NCBI GenBank assembly: GCA_963555705.1
Contig: OY743186.1
Location: 37,621,241 to 37,685,240 of the forward strand
Length of the DNA: 64,000 bases
DNA from: Ligustrum vulgare
Lineage: Eukaryota > Streptophyta > Magnoliopsida > Lamiales > Oleaceae
Direction: 5' to 3'
Of this stretch, positions 33,144-44,253 are shown piece after piece. Made by a program: the position numbers and the translations under genes. The notes below the pieces were generated by a model, which ran no database searches, was not told the DNA's origin, and saw only the letters and a program-made list of their open reading frames with translations. How positions within the stretch are numbered: position 1 is the first letter of the stretch; each line of letters opens with the position of its first letter.

Positions 33144-33546
33144 ATGAGTTCATCTTCATGGAATGAGGGGCTGTCCGGGCTTAGATGTAGCAGATATGGG
33201 GCGTATATGAAGTTACATACTTCACATTCCGATAGGAATCCCCAACGTCTATACTGGAAATGCCACAATTCAAAGGTACTAATCCTACAAATGACCCCTG
33301 TTTATGTTCCGTGCATGAAGTAGCTACTGATTCCTGCTGCTTTTTGTTGATGTTTTGTAGGATGGCTTTGTATGCGGAAAGTTCGTTTGGGACGATGAAG
33401 TTGAACATAATACGGAGGCATGTGAAGTTAACTTGAAGATATTGGAGAAGTTAAACGAACTAGTTGAGCTGCTACGATCCTTGTCACAGTACATTAAATT
33501 TAGCTTAATTGTTGTATTAGCTCTTGTAATTCTTAAGTTAATTTGA
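33144..33546 (+). CDS. GRF-type zinc-finger protein with hydrophobic tail, in the MULE
   Basis: Predicted two-exon gene: 33144-33275 (44 codons) and 33361-33546 (61 codons and stop), intron 33276-33360 with AAAG/GTAC donor and TTTTGTAG/GAT acceptor. The 105-residue product has a GRF zinc finger across the splice: CSRYGAYMKLHTSHSDRNP, RLYWKCHN, then DGFVCGKFVWDDE. A leucine-rich helix (NLKILEKLNELVELLRSL) and a C-terminal hydrophobic segment (FSLIVVLALVILKLI) follow, as in a tail-anchored protein. The unspliced frame opens earlier, at 33036, but the domain begins after 33144. GRF fingers bind nucleic acid in other proteins; the role here is unknown. The left terminal repeat is the likely promoter. 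Confidence 0.7.
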
Positions 33547-33798
33547 AATAGATGATGACAATGTTCTGGAATGACTCGTTTTGGTGTATAGATTTTGAAG
33601 TCCAGTAGTAACGTTGAAGTCCTATTGTACTATGGTTTTGGTTTAATGAATTTAGTTTCTTTCTTTCTTGGTTTCCTTTACTGGCATATGCTAAGCTTGA
33701 AAGGTTCTGGTTCTGATTTAATGAATTTAAATTGAAGATATCTTCAGGTTGATTGCTATATGAAGAGAAATAACTTAAATGCTACGTGAAGAGAATTT

Positions 33799-33866
33799 AC
33801 TCGAATTCAAAATAGAAAGCAACAACATTTTCACTCGAATTCAAAATGGAAAGCAACAACATTTTC
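33799..33866. repeat. 34-bp direct duplication between the two MULE genes
   Basis: ACTCGAATTCAAAATAGAAA-type units at 33799-33832 and 33833-33866 differ at one base. They lie between the 3' ends of the convergent genes. Confidence 0.85.
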
Positions 33867-33948
33867 AAATACAATCCAACCAACATTTACCTAAACATGT
33901 TCCTTAGTTCAAACTTAACAACGTGATTACAACTAAACATAATGTGTA

Positions 33949-36223
33949 TCACAAGTTGATCTCATCTTCTGACGTGTATCTCGTCAATTCTCTTTGACCC
34001 TCATATGACCCCTCTTCTTCATTTTGGGTTTGTTGGTCGATACCCTGCAACTGCGGACATGTTCTCCTATCATGTCCATGTTGGCCACAACCACGACATG
34101 TTCTGCCACTTTTGGACATGGCTTTCTCTTTTGATGACTTCAACCGCTTCCCACACCCTTTAGTCCTAATTCCAATTGGATCAATTATACCTGGACTCTC
34201 CACATGATTTCTGCTCCTTCCCACACTCATTGCAGTCACTCCATTATCTATATCTTTCACTCTAGTTTGCAATATTTCAAACTCCGACAAGAGGAACTTG
34301 CTACGTGCCTCTGTCAGAGAAGCTTCATCTACCAACATGGTAGCCATGTGGGATAACAAACCATGTCTTGCGAGTAAAGTGTTACCTGATTGTTCAAGCA
34401 CCAAGGAGTCAGCAACACAACCAGCTTTTGCGCCCTTCGTCCACCTTCTTAAAATGTATTTTTGCGGTAAAAGTAGCACTTGTTTTTTCTTCAGGTAACA
34501 TAGCATATGTCGACATGGACAACCCACAAATTCAAACATCCGACAACTGCATGTTACATAATCAGATTGCACGAAGTAAACTAGTTCACTTCTCAAACAA
34601 TTTTCCTCCCTCAAAGCGCTCCAACTTATAAACTTTAGACTCCGAATTCTCAGATTTTTTTGAACAAATGTAGAAATTGCTTTGCTCGAATTCTTTCTGG
34701 AACAACAAAAACATATACCTGGTGAATATGTCAACAGCTTGATTTTCCATCATATGAACAGACGTGAGCCTAGGTCTCTCGTTCAGGTCAACATGGTTCG
34801 CAGCAAGCTCCTCATGTCTCTGATGTCTTAAGGCCATGGTGAAACGTGTGATGAAATCCATTAGTGAGTTATTCCTGTTTACATATCTCTTGAAAAAGGA
34901 ATGGTTGCTCTCTGATCTCTGACTGCTAGACATCCCCGCACTAAAAATGTGTTTCACATAAGCAGGAACCCATCGTTGGCGGATTTCGTACATGCTACTT
35001 AGCCAAGCATTGCAGTGCAAGTTCGTGGTTTCCAAAATACCATTCCAACGTCGCTCAAACTCTTCTGGTGTCTCTGAATTCTTGATTATGTCAACCAAAC
35101 GGTGGTAGTGCTCGTTGTACACCATCGCATTAATCTTCTCAGAAAATTTGTTTAATATGTGCCATATGCAGTATCGATGAAATGTATCGGTCAACACCAA
35201 TGATATTGCCTTCGAAATTGCCGCGTCTTGATCAGTAATAATGATTTTAGGAGGCTGGTTATGCATTGCTTGCAAAAATTTTGAAAACAACCACATGAAT
35301 GACTCTGCAGTCTCGTCGCTCAATAATCTCGCTGCAAATAGTATGGTTTGGCCATGGTGGTTTACCCCAACAAACGGGGCGAAGATCATAGAGTATTTAT
35401 TAGTGTTGTATGTAGTATCAAAAACAACAGCATCCCCAAATATGGCGTAGGATCTACGGGACTCACAATCAGCCCAGAAACATCGAACCAACCTTTTGTC
35501 ATCGTCCGTCTCAAAATCAAAGAAAAAATTCGAACTTTTCTCTTTCTCGAATGTGAAATACTTGACTAGTGTTTCTGCATCATGACCTGTATGTTCTCCT
35601 CGAACATTCCTTTGGTGGTTTCGAATATCTCTCTCAGTACATCCAATGGACAAAGGACCACCTGAATCAATCTCCAGAATTGTCACCTACTGACATGTAG
35701 GTATATTCGCTTCTTCCAATTGTCGTGTAAGTGCTTTTTTTACCGTCGAAACACTGCGGTGTGACCGAAGCAAGTGCACTCTACTAGGAGTGGTGAGCCC
35801 ATGATTGTGTTCTGGTATAAACTTATTCACAACCCATAGATTTCCGGTTTGCTGTTTTATAACAGATAATCTGGCCTTGCATCCAACACGGGTTTGTCCA
35901 CGTTTCCGTTGTCCATTCTGTGGCATAGCATCCCTATATTTTCTGCCCCAACTGTCATCCGTTTTCCCTTCCTTATAACAAACAAATAGTTTCCAGTAGG
36001 TTTCATTCGTATCTTTCTTTTTCTTACTATTTGCAATTCGTGCACTAAACCCAGCTTCACGAGAATATTGATTATAGAAGTTGAATGCTTCATCATGTGA
36101 CTCAAACTCTTGCCCAATTTTCGGTACTCGACCAACGCACACTTGAGGAATATACAAATTATTTGCAGCTTCTATTTCATCAATACTTGGTGCTTCACAA
36201 TTAACTTCACTATGTGCATCCAT
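33949..36223 (-). pseudogene. FAR1-type MULE transposase, two lesions
   Basis: Read on the minus strand from the ATG at 36223. Residues about 38-160 form the FAR1 DNA-binding region (FESHDEAFNFYNQYSREAGF, VGCKARLSV, FIPEHNHG with C-C-H-H spacing). The MULE transposase domain follows with the first acidic residue in VVFDTTYNTNKY, then FVGVNHHGQ, and the second in IITDQDAAI, and FHRYCIWHI. A SWIM finger (CSCRMFEFVGCPCRHML) and a C-terminal zinc knuckle (CRGCGQHGHDRRTC) end the protein. A single in-frame TAG (35687-35689) lies between DNA-binding and transposase parts, and a one-base frameshift lies at about 34590-34620, before the SWIM finger. Otherwise about 755 codons are open. Confidence 0.92.
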
Positions 36224-36243
36224 GAAACCTAGTATTCATGAGA

Positions 36244-36729
36244 GGCAGCGAAATTAGGCAGACCACAGTGCGAGAAAAAGACTTGAAATGCAGGAAATGA
36301 AACAGCTCATTTACGCCGTGGAGTGATGGGGAGTTCAAAGAAGATACCTTGGTCGGACGGGTTGCTGCCGGAAACGTGCTGCTGCAGGTGGAATTAGCTG
36401 CTGCAGTGGCGACCAAGCTGAAAACTAAAAAATTAAGTCAGGCACCGAGGTTTAAAGGGAAAACGAGTGCGGGTGGGGCGAAATTTCTCACCTTCGCCGG
36501 AGTATTGCCGCCGGTACAGAGGGTCAGAGACGAAAGACACTGAGGCGAGAGATGGGAGCTGGAGCAGAGGAAATTAGGTTGAGAACGTAAGAATTCTGAT
36601 TTATTTTGTACAGATTTCGGTGCTTGAGTAAAGGTAAGAGGTGGGGCCCATCAGCTTTTGAATTCTTGATTACCAGCTAGGATGTGGGCAGGGTATATTT
36701 CACCAACTGGGGGCATGTGATCAGAATTG
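36244..36729 (-). repeat. Right terminal inverted repeat of the MULE (486 bp)
   Basis: Reverse complement of 32324-32809. The transposase ATG lies 21 bp inside its inner end, so the repeat probably holds the transposase promoter and leader. Confidence 0.93.
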
Positions 36730-36739
36730 TTTAAGATTA
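36730..36739. repeat. Right 10-bp target duplication of the MULE
   Basis: TTTAAGATTA, identical to 32314-32323. Confidence 0.92.
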
Positions 36740-39700
36740 TACCTTCTTTGCATTTGGAATAATGCAAACCAACAGTTTCAGTACCTTTTAGGTATCTAAG
36801 CATACCTTTTAATGCTTCCCAATGAAGTTCACCGGGATTGGACATAAACCTGCTAAGAGTACTTACAGAATATGCTAAATCGGGTCTAGTGCATACCATT
36901 AAAAACATAACAGAACCAATCACATTAGCATAAGGTACTTTATTCATCATAATGATTTCTTCATCTGTTTTAGGAGATTGATCAGATGAAAGTTTCAAAT
37001 GATTTGACAAAGGTAATGAACAGGATTTAGCATGCATCATAGAAAATTTTTCAATCACTTTAGAAATGTAGGCAGATTGATTTAAAAACAAAGTACTATT
37101 AGTCCTATCCCTTTTTATGTTCATACCCAAAATTCTCTTGGCAGGGCCAAGATCCTTCATTTCAAATTCAGAATTTAATTTCTGTTTAACTGAGTTTATT
37201 TTATTCATATCATGACAAGCTAAAAGCATATCATCCACATATAATAGCAGATAAACAGAATCAGGTCCTCCATTTCCATCATAGAACAAGCATGAATCAT
37301 AATTACTTTTCTTGAAACCTAATACCTTCATGTAAGATTCAAATCTCCTATACCATTGCCTAGGAGCTTGTTTTAAACCATAGAGAGACCTCTTTAAAAG
37401 ACAAACAGTTTCAGTCTTACCCTTTTCCTCAAATCCTTTAGGTTGTTGCATATATATAGTTTCATCTAATTCACCATAAAGGAAAGCAGTTTTGACATCA
37501 AGCTGTTCTAACTCCCAGTCAAAATGAGCAACTAAGGCCAAAAGGATCCTAATAGATGTGTACTTGACGACAGGTGAGAAAATTTCATTATAGTCTATAC
37601 CTTCCTTTTGGGAAAAGCCCTTAGCTACTAGTCTGGCTTTGTACTTAACGCCATGTTTGCTGGAGTCACCTTCCTTAATCTTAAAAATCCACTTACAATC
37701 TATGACTTTATGATCTTTAGGCTTTTTAACCAATATCCAAGTTTTATTCTTATATAAAGAATTCATTTCATCATTCATAGCTGCAAGCCAATTTTTAGAT
37801 TCAGGACAAGATATAGCTTCTTCATAAGAAGCTGGTTCAGGACACAGATTATCACAATCAGTAAAGAGAGACATAAAATCATCATTGTTATACCTAGTGG
37901 AAGGTCTTACTTCCCTTCTCACCCTATCTCTAATTAACTGATAGTTGGATAGATCATGTGTTTGAGTAAGTTCACCTTCAGTATTAGAATCAGTATCCTC
38001 TTGATCCATGTTTTCATTTTGGTCGTTCTGATTCAAGTGCTCCACCTCAAGAGGAGCTTGTGTAGTTGTGTTATCAAGACTGAGATCATTCAAGTCCCAT
38101 ATGACAGTTTTCATCCTTTTAAGATTATCAGCTTTAGATTCAGTTTTGATAAGGCAAGGCATTAAATCTTCCTTAAACACAACATTCCTGCTTATTATTA
38201 TTTTAAAACCCTGATCTTCTTTTACCCACAACCTGTAACCTTTTACACCTTCTCCATAACCTAAGAAAACACATCTTTTAGACCTGGGGTCGAGTTTTCC
38301 TTGATTTTGGTGTGCATATGCAGCACATCCAAAAACCTTTAAGGAGGAATAGTTGGGGTGTTTACCAGACCAAATAAATTCAGGAGTTTTAAAACCTGTA
38401 GCCCTTGAAGGGCTCAAGTTAACCAAATAAGTGGCAGTCTTCACTGCCTCTCCCCAAAAACATTTTGGGAGACCAGAGCTCAACAACATACACCTCACTT
38501 TATTCAATAAGGTACTATTCATTCTCTCAGCTGTCCCATTTTGTTGTGGTGTGTAGGTGACAGTCCTATGTCTTAAAATTCCATTTTGTTTACAAAACTC
38601 ATCAAATATGGTATTACAAAACTCCAATCCATTATCAGTTTTCAAAACCTTTATTTTCTTGTTGGTTTGGTTTTCAATTAAGATTTTCCAATCCTTAAAA
38701 TTTTGAAAAGTCTCATCTTTTGATTTTAGTAAAAAAGTCCAAACCTTTCTTGAAAACTCATCAATAATCAACAAGTAATATTTGAAACCAGAAACAGTTT
38801 GAGTGGATGTTGGACCCCATAGGTCAGCATGAAGATATTCAAGAATGGATGTGGATTTATGAATACCAGATTTGAAAGGTAGTTTTGTTTGTTTTCCCAA
38901 AATACATTCTTCACAAAAATCTTCCTTGTCTAAATTGACATTTCCTATAACCCCATCATTGCTTAGTGACTTAAGAGATTTATCTCCTATATGGCCAAGT
39001 CTTCGATGCCATAAGGAAGAGTTTCTGTTTTGAGAATGTAAGACGGATAGGCATTCTTCTTTCTGAGGAGTAGCATAAATTTTGTAAAGACCATTTGTTT
39101 TTGAGACATTTATGATTTCAGAAGAATCCTTTTGAATTTTGCAAAACCCATTCTTAAAGCAAATCTCAAAATTATTAGAATCCAAGATTCCTAAAGAAAT
39201 GAGGTTCTTTTCAACCTCGGGAACATACCTAGTTTGTTCCAATTTGAGAAATTTATCATTTTCAAGTTTTAAGACAATGTCACCAACACCACGTATCTTA
39301 CAAGGGAAATTGTTTCCCATGTAAACACTCCCTTTATCTGTAGGTGTGAAATTATTGAACCATTCTCTTTCGGGACACACATGATATGTGCACCCAGAAT
39401 CCAATACCCAAGATTGATGAGTGTCTTGAGTATTCACCGTGTAAACGGCACCATTATTATCATCACACTCATTATTGTGTCTTGGTTTGTTCTTAAGATC
39501 ATTTAATCTCTTGAGACAATCTTTAATGTAATGTCCAGGTTTCTCACAATAATAGCATTTCTTAATTGATCTATCCCGGGATTTGGAGAAATCTGGTTTC
39601 TTATTTGTAGGAGATTTTCCTTTTCTTTGGGTATTATTGTTATAGGTATTTTGATGTGGCTTGAATGGTCTTTTAGATTTAGCAATTAAAACTTCTCCTT

Positions 39701-40277
39701 GATGACTTCTTCTAATTTCATATTTTAATTCCAAATCTCTATTTCTTAAGGCAGAGGTAATAATATCAAGGCTAAGTGTATCTCTACCATATTCAAGAGC
39801 ATATTTCACATCTTTATACCTATCACCCACAACATTTAATAAAGCAATACACAATTGATCTTCAGATATCTTTTCATCACAATTAGACAAGTCTTGTGTA
39901 AGCTTATTAAATCTATCAAGATTAGACTCGAGATCCTGAGATGGTTTAAACCTAAAGGCAAAAAATTGTTTTAATAGAAAACACTTATCGGGAATGGATT
40001 TAGATAGATATAAATCTTCTAACTTTTACCATAATTCAACAGTCGTTTCTGTTTCACCTACTTTTCTAAGGACAACATCGGAGAGATGAAGAAAAACAGT
40101 GCTCCATGCTTGTCCATCTAGTTCTTGCCTTCTAAAAGGACTAAATTCAGTAGGCCAATTTTCAGTAATAGCATATGCACATTTTTGTTGAAGTAAAAGA
40201 GCCCTTATCTTTTGTCTCCATAGACTAAAATCACATTTTCCAGTCCACACCTCTATTTCAAATTTAGTATGAGACAT
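36740..40277 (-). pseudogene. gag-pol: Copia gag-pol up to the MULE insertion
   Basis: Minus frame. The likely start is the second ATG (40277, MSHTKFEIEVWTGKCDFSLW), the gag N-terminus of Tork/Tnt1-like elements; an upstream ATG at 40298 is in frame. An in-frame TAA at 40026-40028 interrupts gag after VELW, and the same frame then continues. The zinc knuckle [14 protein letters not shown], protease [12 protein letters not shown], pre-integrase [15 protein letters not shown], integrase core ([33 protein letters not shown]), and reverse transcriptase ([38 protein letters not shown]) follow in the normal copia order. The frame reaches the MULE at 36739 and ends at 36651 in MULE sequence. RNase H is at 31857-32313. 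Confidence 0.93.
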
Positions 40278-40768
40278 TTTGAGAAAGAGAAATGCCAAGT
40301 TTCACAAAGCAAGTCACCAAAATTTGAAATCACAAAATCTAACCTATATATCAAGAAATAAAGCAACAAAGTCCAAGTATATAAAAATATTTAAAAATAG
40401 TGCAGATTATTAAAACATGCAATATTTCAACAAAATTATATAAATGAAACAATTATGCAAGAATTCAAGAATATATCAGATTATTGTAATTTCCCTAAAA
40501 TTAACTTCAATTGATTCACTTATCAAAAACGGATGTGGATACCAAGATATATATATCAGTATATATAATATTCCAAAAAACCGAAGCAAGATAAGGATAG
40601 AAGTTACCAATGATTCGAAAATGTTCAATAGAGGGAATTCTGAAGGCTGGCAAAGAAAAAACCAATTTACAGACTATTGGCAGTGTAGGCGGCCTAAAAA
40701 TTAGAACCTGTAGCCACAAGATTATGAACCTGCAGAGTCAAGAAATTGGATTTCAGCCAGTACACAAG

Positions 40769-40780
40769 CTCTGATACCAC
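40769..40780 (-). promoter_or_regulatory. Copia primer-binding site
   Basis: TGGTATCAGAGC on the minus strand, matching plant tRNA-iMet, two bases inside the LTR end at 40783. Confidence 0.85.
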
Positions 40781-40782
40781 TT

Positions 40783-41470
40783 GTTGTATCGAAAATGAAC
40801 AATAACGAAAAATAACATGAAAATAACGCAAGAACACGAAGAATTTTTCGGTCCGAAGACCCCGGAGGTTCGGTAATTCAAAGAATTTCCTACTCCCCCG
40901 TTGAGCAATCCACTAAATTTGGATTCACGCTCAAATCCACTAGGCACAAAGCAATGTTCAAAGCAATTACAATCAATCCCAAAAACACAAAGATAATCCC
41001 TTAAATTCGGACTACCCTAGCTGAAAAATTTGTCAAAGATTCACCAAGAATCTAATCCCTAAACAAAGACCAAAAACGCCCAAAACACAACCCCAAATCA
41101 GAGCCTACACGAACGAACCCTAAAAATCGCCAAGAATAAAACTCTCCTTTTATACAAGATTACACCTATTGTAATAAATCTAATCACCAAGAGAAGATTA
41201 AGGAAGAGTAAAGGATTGATCTCACCAAGAGAAGAATCATTCGAATCAAAAATCGCCTCTGATTTTGGATGAAAAATCGCGTTCCTTTTCTGTCCGATTT
41301 TCTTCGTGTTTTGTCTCTGGTTCAGTTCTTTCTGCCGAGTTCTCTTTTGTGAATGAAGTCTGGAAGAGAAATATAGCCAGCAGTCCATAATTTTGGGCCA
41401 AAAAATCAATGAAGCCCAACTCCTTTATAAAAACGTTATTTGGCTAATAAGTGAAGTAGCAACTTCTACA
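40783..41470 (-). repeat. Copia 5' LTR (688 bp)
   Basis: On the minus strand starts TGTAGAAGTTGC at 41470 and ends ACAACA at 40783, next to the primer site. Only 31 bp of the opposite LTR remain for comparison, so age cannot be estimated. The right flank ATTGA (41471-41475) would be one copy of the target duplication. Confidence 0.85.
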
Positions 41471-42714
41471 ATTGAGGAAAAAGAGAGAGGGGCTCACATG
41501 TGTGTCTGAACTAGAGGTGAACAAAAAAATCTAAATCGAACCAAATAGTCAGTTTTTGAAAAAAAAAATGAGAATCGAAATCGAATTGAAACCGAAAAAC
41601 AGAGAAATGAAAATCAATTGGTTGTTAGTTAAAAATCGAATAATCTTGATTGAAAATATGCCCACACATTTTTTTTTAAGTAAATTGATTGCCATGGAAA
41701 TACTTTCGTCATTAACGCATGCAAATTTATGTATGTTGAAGCAATGCATTAAAAAACAAATATATCCAAAAATAGAAATAAATGAAACTATCAAACAAGA
41801 ATTTCAACTAAAGGTCATTATCATATATCGTTTAGACATTTATTAAAGTTGAATTTTTTGTTAAAAAATGGAACAAGAACAAAAAAATTAATCGAAACCG
41901 AAATCATTCTGTTCTTGAAATTGAAGAACCGGAATCGAAAATATTGGTTCGATTTCGATTCCTGAATAACTTGAATCGACCCGATAAATGCCTTCCCCTA
42001 GGCCCTAGCGTAAATAGTGAGAGAAAGGGAAGGGAGAAAAATTAAGAATGAAATAAAATAGTTCACTTGTTACGTTTATTGTTCTTTCTTTGACTAGAAG
42101 GGAGTTGTAAGGGTGAAAAAAATATTGTATCGAATGATTTATTTTTCTTATCATAAAATGAATAATATTACCCCGGATTTGTTTTAAAATAATATTGATT
42201 CCAATAACATCATCACCACAACTCATGTCCATCTTTTGATTTCTCTTATCTTTTCAAAATGTTTCTTCTAGTATGGATTTTATTCAAAATTTAATTACAG
42301 TCTTGCTGCCTCAGAAATGACTACAAAAACCTAGATGGTGGTGTTGCAAGATTTTAAAAGGATGGACCTGAATGTTTATAACTCTTACCATGCGCATTTG
42401 AGGGTCTGGGTCGTGTTACACGATGTAATAACATTTTTTCTTTGTCTCCTACCTCCTTTTTTTTTTTTTTTTGAAACGAATTCTTTGTCTTACATTTGTA
42501 CCTACACCCATTTCATCAAACACACTTCATCATCACGACATTGTACTTCCATAACTCACGATCTCGTGTCTCAATTGCTCAAGTAAGTTGTTGAAAAGAT
42601 GCAAGGTGGTTAAAAGACTAACCTAGATGATACCGAAAAGAAGGTCAGGCGAGAAAGGAAGTTTGAGAGTCAAAGGACCCGTAGATACTAGATATATCAG
42701 TGACACTCGTATGA

Positions 42715-42895
42715 TCATATATGTGTGTTTGATTCTTATTATTTCAAATTATAATTTGAATTTTAGAAATCAAATGGTTAAAAAGTGGTTTGAAAAGTAA
42801 AAAATTGTGGGCTTAATTTTTTTGGATGATTAAGATTGATTACTGTAGAAAAAAATGTATTTTTAATGAGAAATAATGAGAATCAAATAAAGGCA
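42715..42895. mobile_element. MITE of the GTTTGATTC family
   Basis: Left GTTTGATTCTTATTATTTCA and right GAGAAATAATGAGAATCAAA are inverted. The interior has GTGGTTTGAAAAGTAAAAAA and TACTGTAGAAAAA as in 55665-55835. Confidence 0.6.
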
Positions 42896-43156
42896 TAATA
42901 TGGGTTTCTAATTTTTGAAAACGCTATCCGAAGTTGGTTTGTTTTGTAGCAACAATTATTGCCAGGCATGATTGGAATGATTTATGATGTTTTTGATGCA
43001 CTTTTGTTATGTCCTTCCAAGAACATCTTCCACGTTAGTTCATTTTTTAGTGTTCATGTAGATGCGCCTTCTAGTATTCTTTTTAGATACTCATCAAATC
43101 AAATTTAGCATTACATTATAAGAATTTACTTTATTGATGTAACATTACTGTTATCA

Positions 43157-43505
43157 GTGTCAGAAAATCGAAAATCGATTCGAATCGAAAAAAATAACGG
43201 GTCAAAAGGTCCGATCGGATCGAACTGATTTCAATTAAAATATAAAAATTATTTTAAAAATCACAAAATTTTCTAAAAAACATGTTATTTTACAAATAAA
43301 TAAATATTTACTCATTTAAAAGATAAAATTATACACAAAAGTAAATTAAAACAACTAGAGAAAAATAAAACAAAAATAAAATAAAATATTGAAACCCAGG
43401 TTTGAAAACCCGACCGGTTCCCGATTTTCACGGTTGAACTTGCCAGTTTTTATGTCAATGAGACCGGTTTTCCGGCCGGTCCGGTCCCATTTTCTAAACA
43501 TTGAT
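43157..43505. mobile_element. MITE with CCGGTCCGGT end, copy 1
   Basis: Left GTCAGAAAATCG and right CATTTTCTAAACATTG are imperfect inverted ends. The interior matches 59070-59400 (AATTATTTTAAAAATCACAA; a poly-AT centre; then GGTTTGAAAACCCGACCGG). Same non-autonomous family, minor-length differences. Confidence 0.6.
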
Positions 43506-43594
43506 TGTTATTGGTGGAATGCTCCAGTAGTTAGCATTTCAATTTTGAAGGGGTTCCAAATAATACTTTGAAGTCGTGACACATTAACCCAAAC

Positions 43595-43688
43595 ATAATG
43601 TAAAGAAAATCATGCCAAGAAATGTAATCACAACCAAACCAGAAAATAATGTAAAGAAAATCATGCCAAGAAATGTAATCACAACCAA
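43595..43688. repeat. 43-bp direct duplication
   Basis: ATAATGTAAAGAAAATCATG-type sequence at 43595-43637 and 43646-43688, identical over 43 bp. No known function. Confidence 0.85.
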
Positions 43689-44098
43689 GTCATTGACTCG
43701 TTAACCGTGACGTATTGCGATTTCGCAAAGTTATAGATACAGTATTTGGGCACAATATAAGAATCAACTTCATATCTTCATTTCGGCTAGATCACTTGTA
43801 ATTAATCAATTCATCCAAAATATCACTAAATACTCAACAAATCCCAAGACAATATAAACACAATCTCAAGTATAGGTATCCTATTCGTTTCCAGTATTTT
43901 TTTGTCGCCAAAAATTTAATGACGCAATAAGAAAATTATTATTACATAACTAATTAAGAACCAAATCCATACTAAATATACCACAAATGAATATTAACAT
44001 TCCTAGTTCTAATCATTAATGTCGCATTTTTCTTGCCCTTGGCAAGTGTTGTTTGCATGTCAAAAAATTGTCCATCATCTTCCACGTATTTATTTTTG

Positions 44099-44253
44099 GG
44101 ATTATGCTAGATGTATAAAATGGATTACACACCAACTTACACAACCCTCACATGGAGGGGGGTCCACATACAATAAAATATTCGTGGACCCCCTCCATGT
44201 AAGGGAGGTATAAGCCGGTATGTAATCTATAGGAGTATAAGTAGAATAATCCT
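44099..44253. mobile_element. Foldback MITE of about 155 bp
   Basis: The whole element is a degenerate palindrome: GATTATGCTAGATGTATAAA on the left against GATTATTCTACTTATACTCC on the right strand, with ATGGAGGGGGGTCCAC and GTGGACCCCCTCCAT in the middle arms. ATTTTTGGG flanks both sides, a probable 8-9 bp target duplication. Confidence 0.7.

Larger units (their letters stand above)
32324..36729. mobile_element. Mutator-like element (MULE) with long TIRs and two convergent genes
   Basis: A 4406-bp element with 486-bp terminal inverted repeats and a perfect 10-bp target duplication. A FAR1-type transposase is encoded on the minus strand, starting 21 bp inside the right repeat. A second, spliced gene for a small GRF zinc-finger protein is on the plus strand downstream of the left repeat. 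The convergent arrangement copies that of maize MuDR. The transposase has one in-frame TAG and one frameshift; otherwise domains are complete. The close match of the repeats by eye suggests recent insertion. Confidence 0.93.
31687..41470 (-). mobile_element. Tork/Tnt1-like Ty1/copia element, split by a MULE
   Basis: Minus-strand element with a 688-bp 5' LTR (40783-41470), tRNA-iMet primer site, one gag-pol frame and a 31-bp remnant of the 3' LTR (31687-31717). A 4.4-kb Mutator-like element (32324-36729) sits in the RNase H part. Without it the copia element would be about 5.4 kb. Apart from that insertion I see one in-frame stop in gag. The left half of the target duplication is lost with the 3' LTR. 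Confidence 0.9.

Noticed and set aside
31687..41470. The 31 bp shared by 31687-31717 and 41440-41470 taken as a target duplication.
   Set aside because: Too long for a copia 5-bp duplication, and a polypurine tract sits right before it on the minus strand; it is the LTR end.
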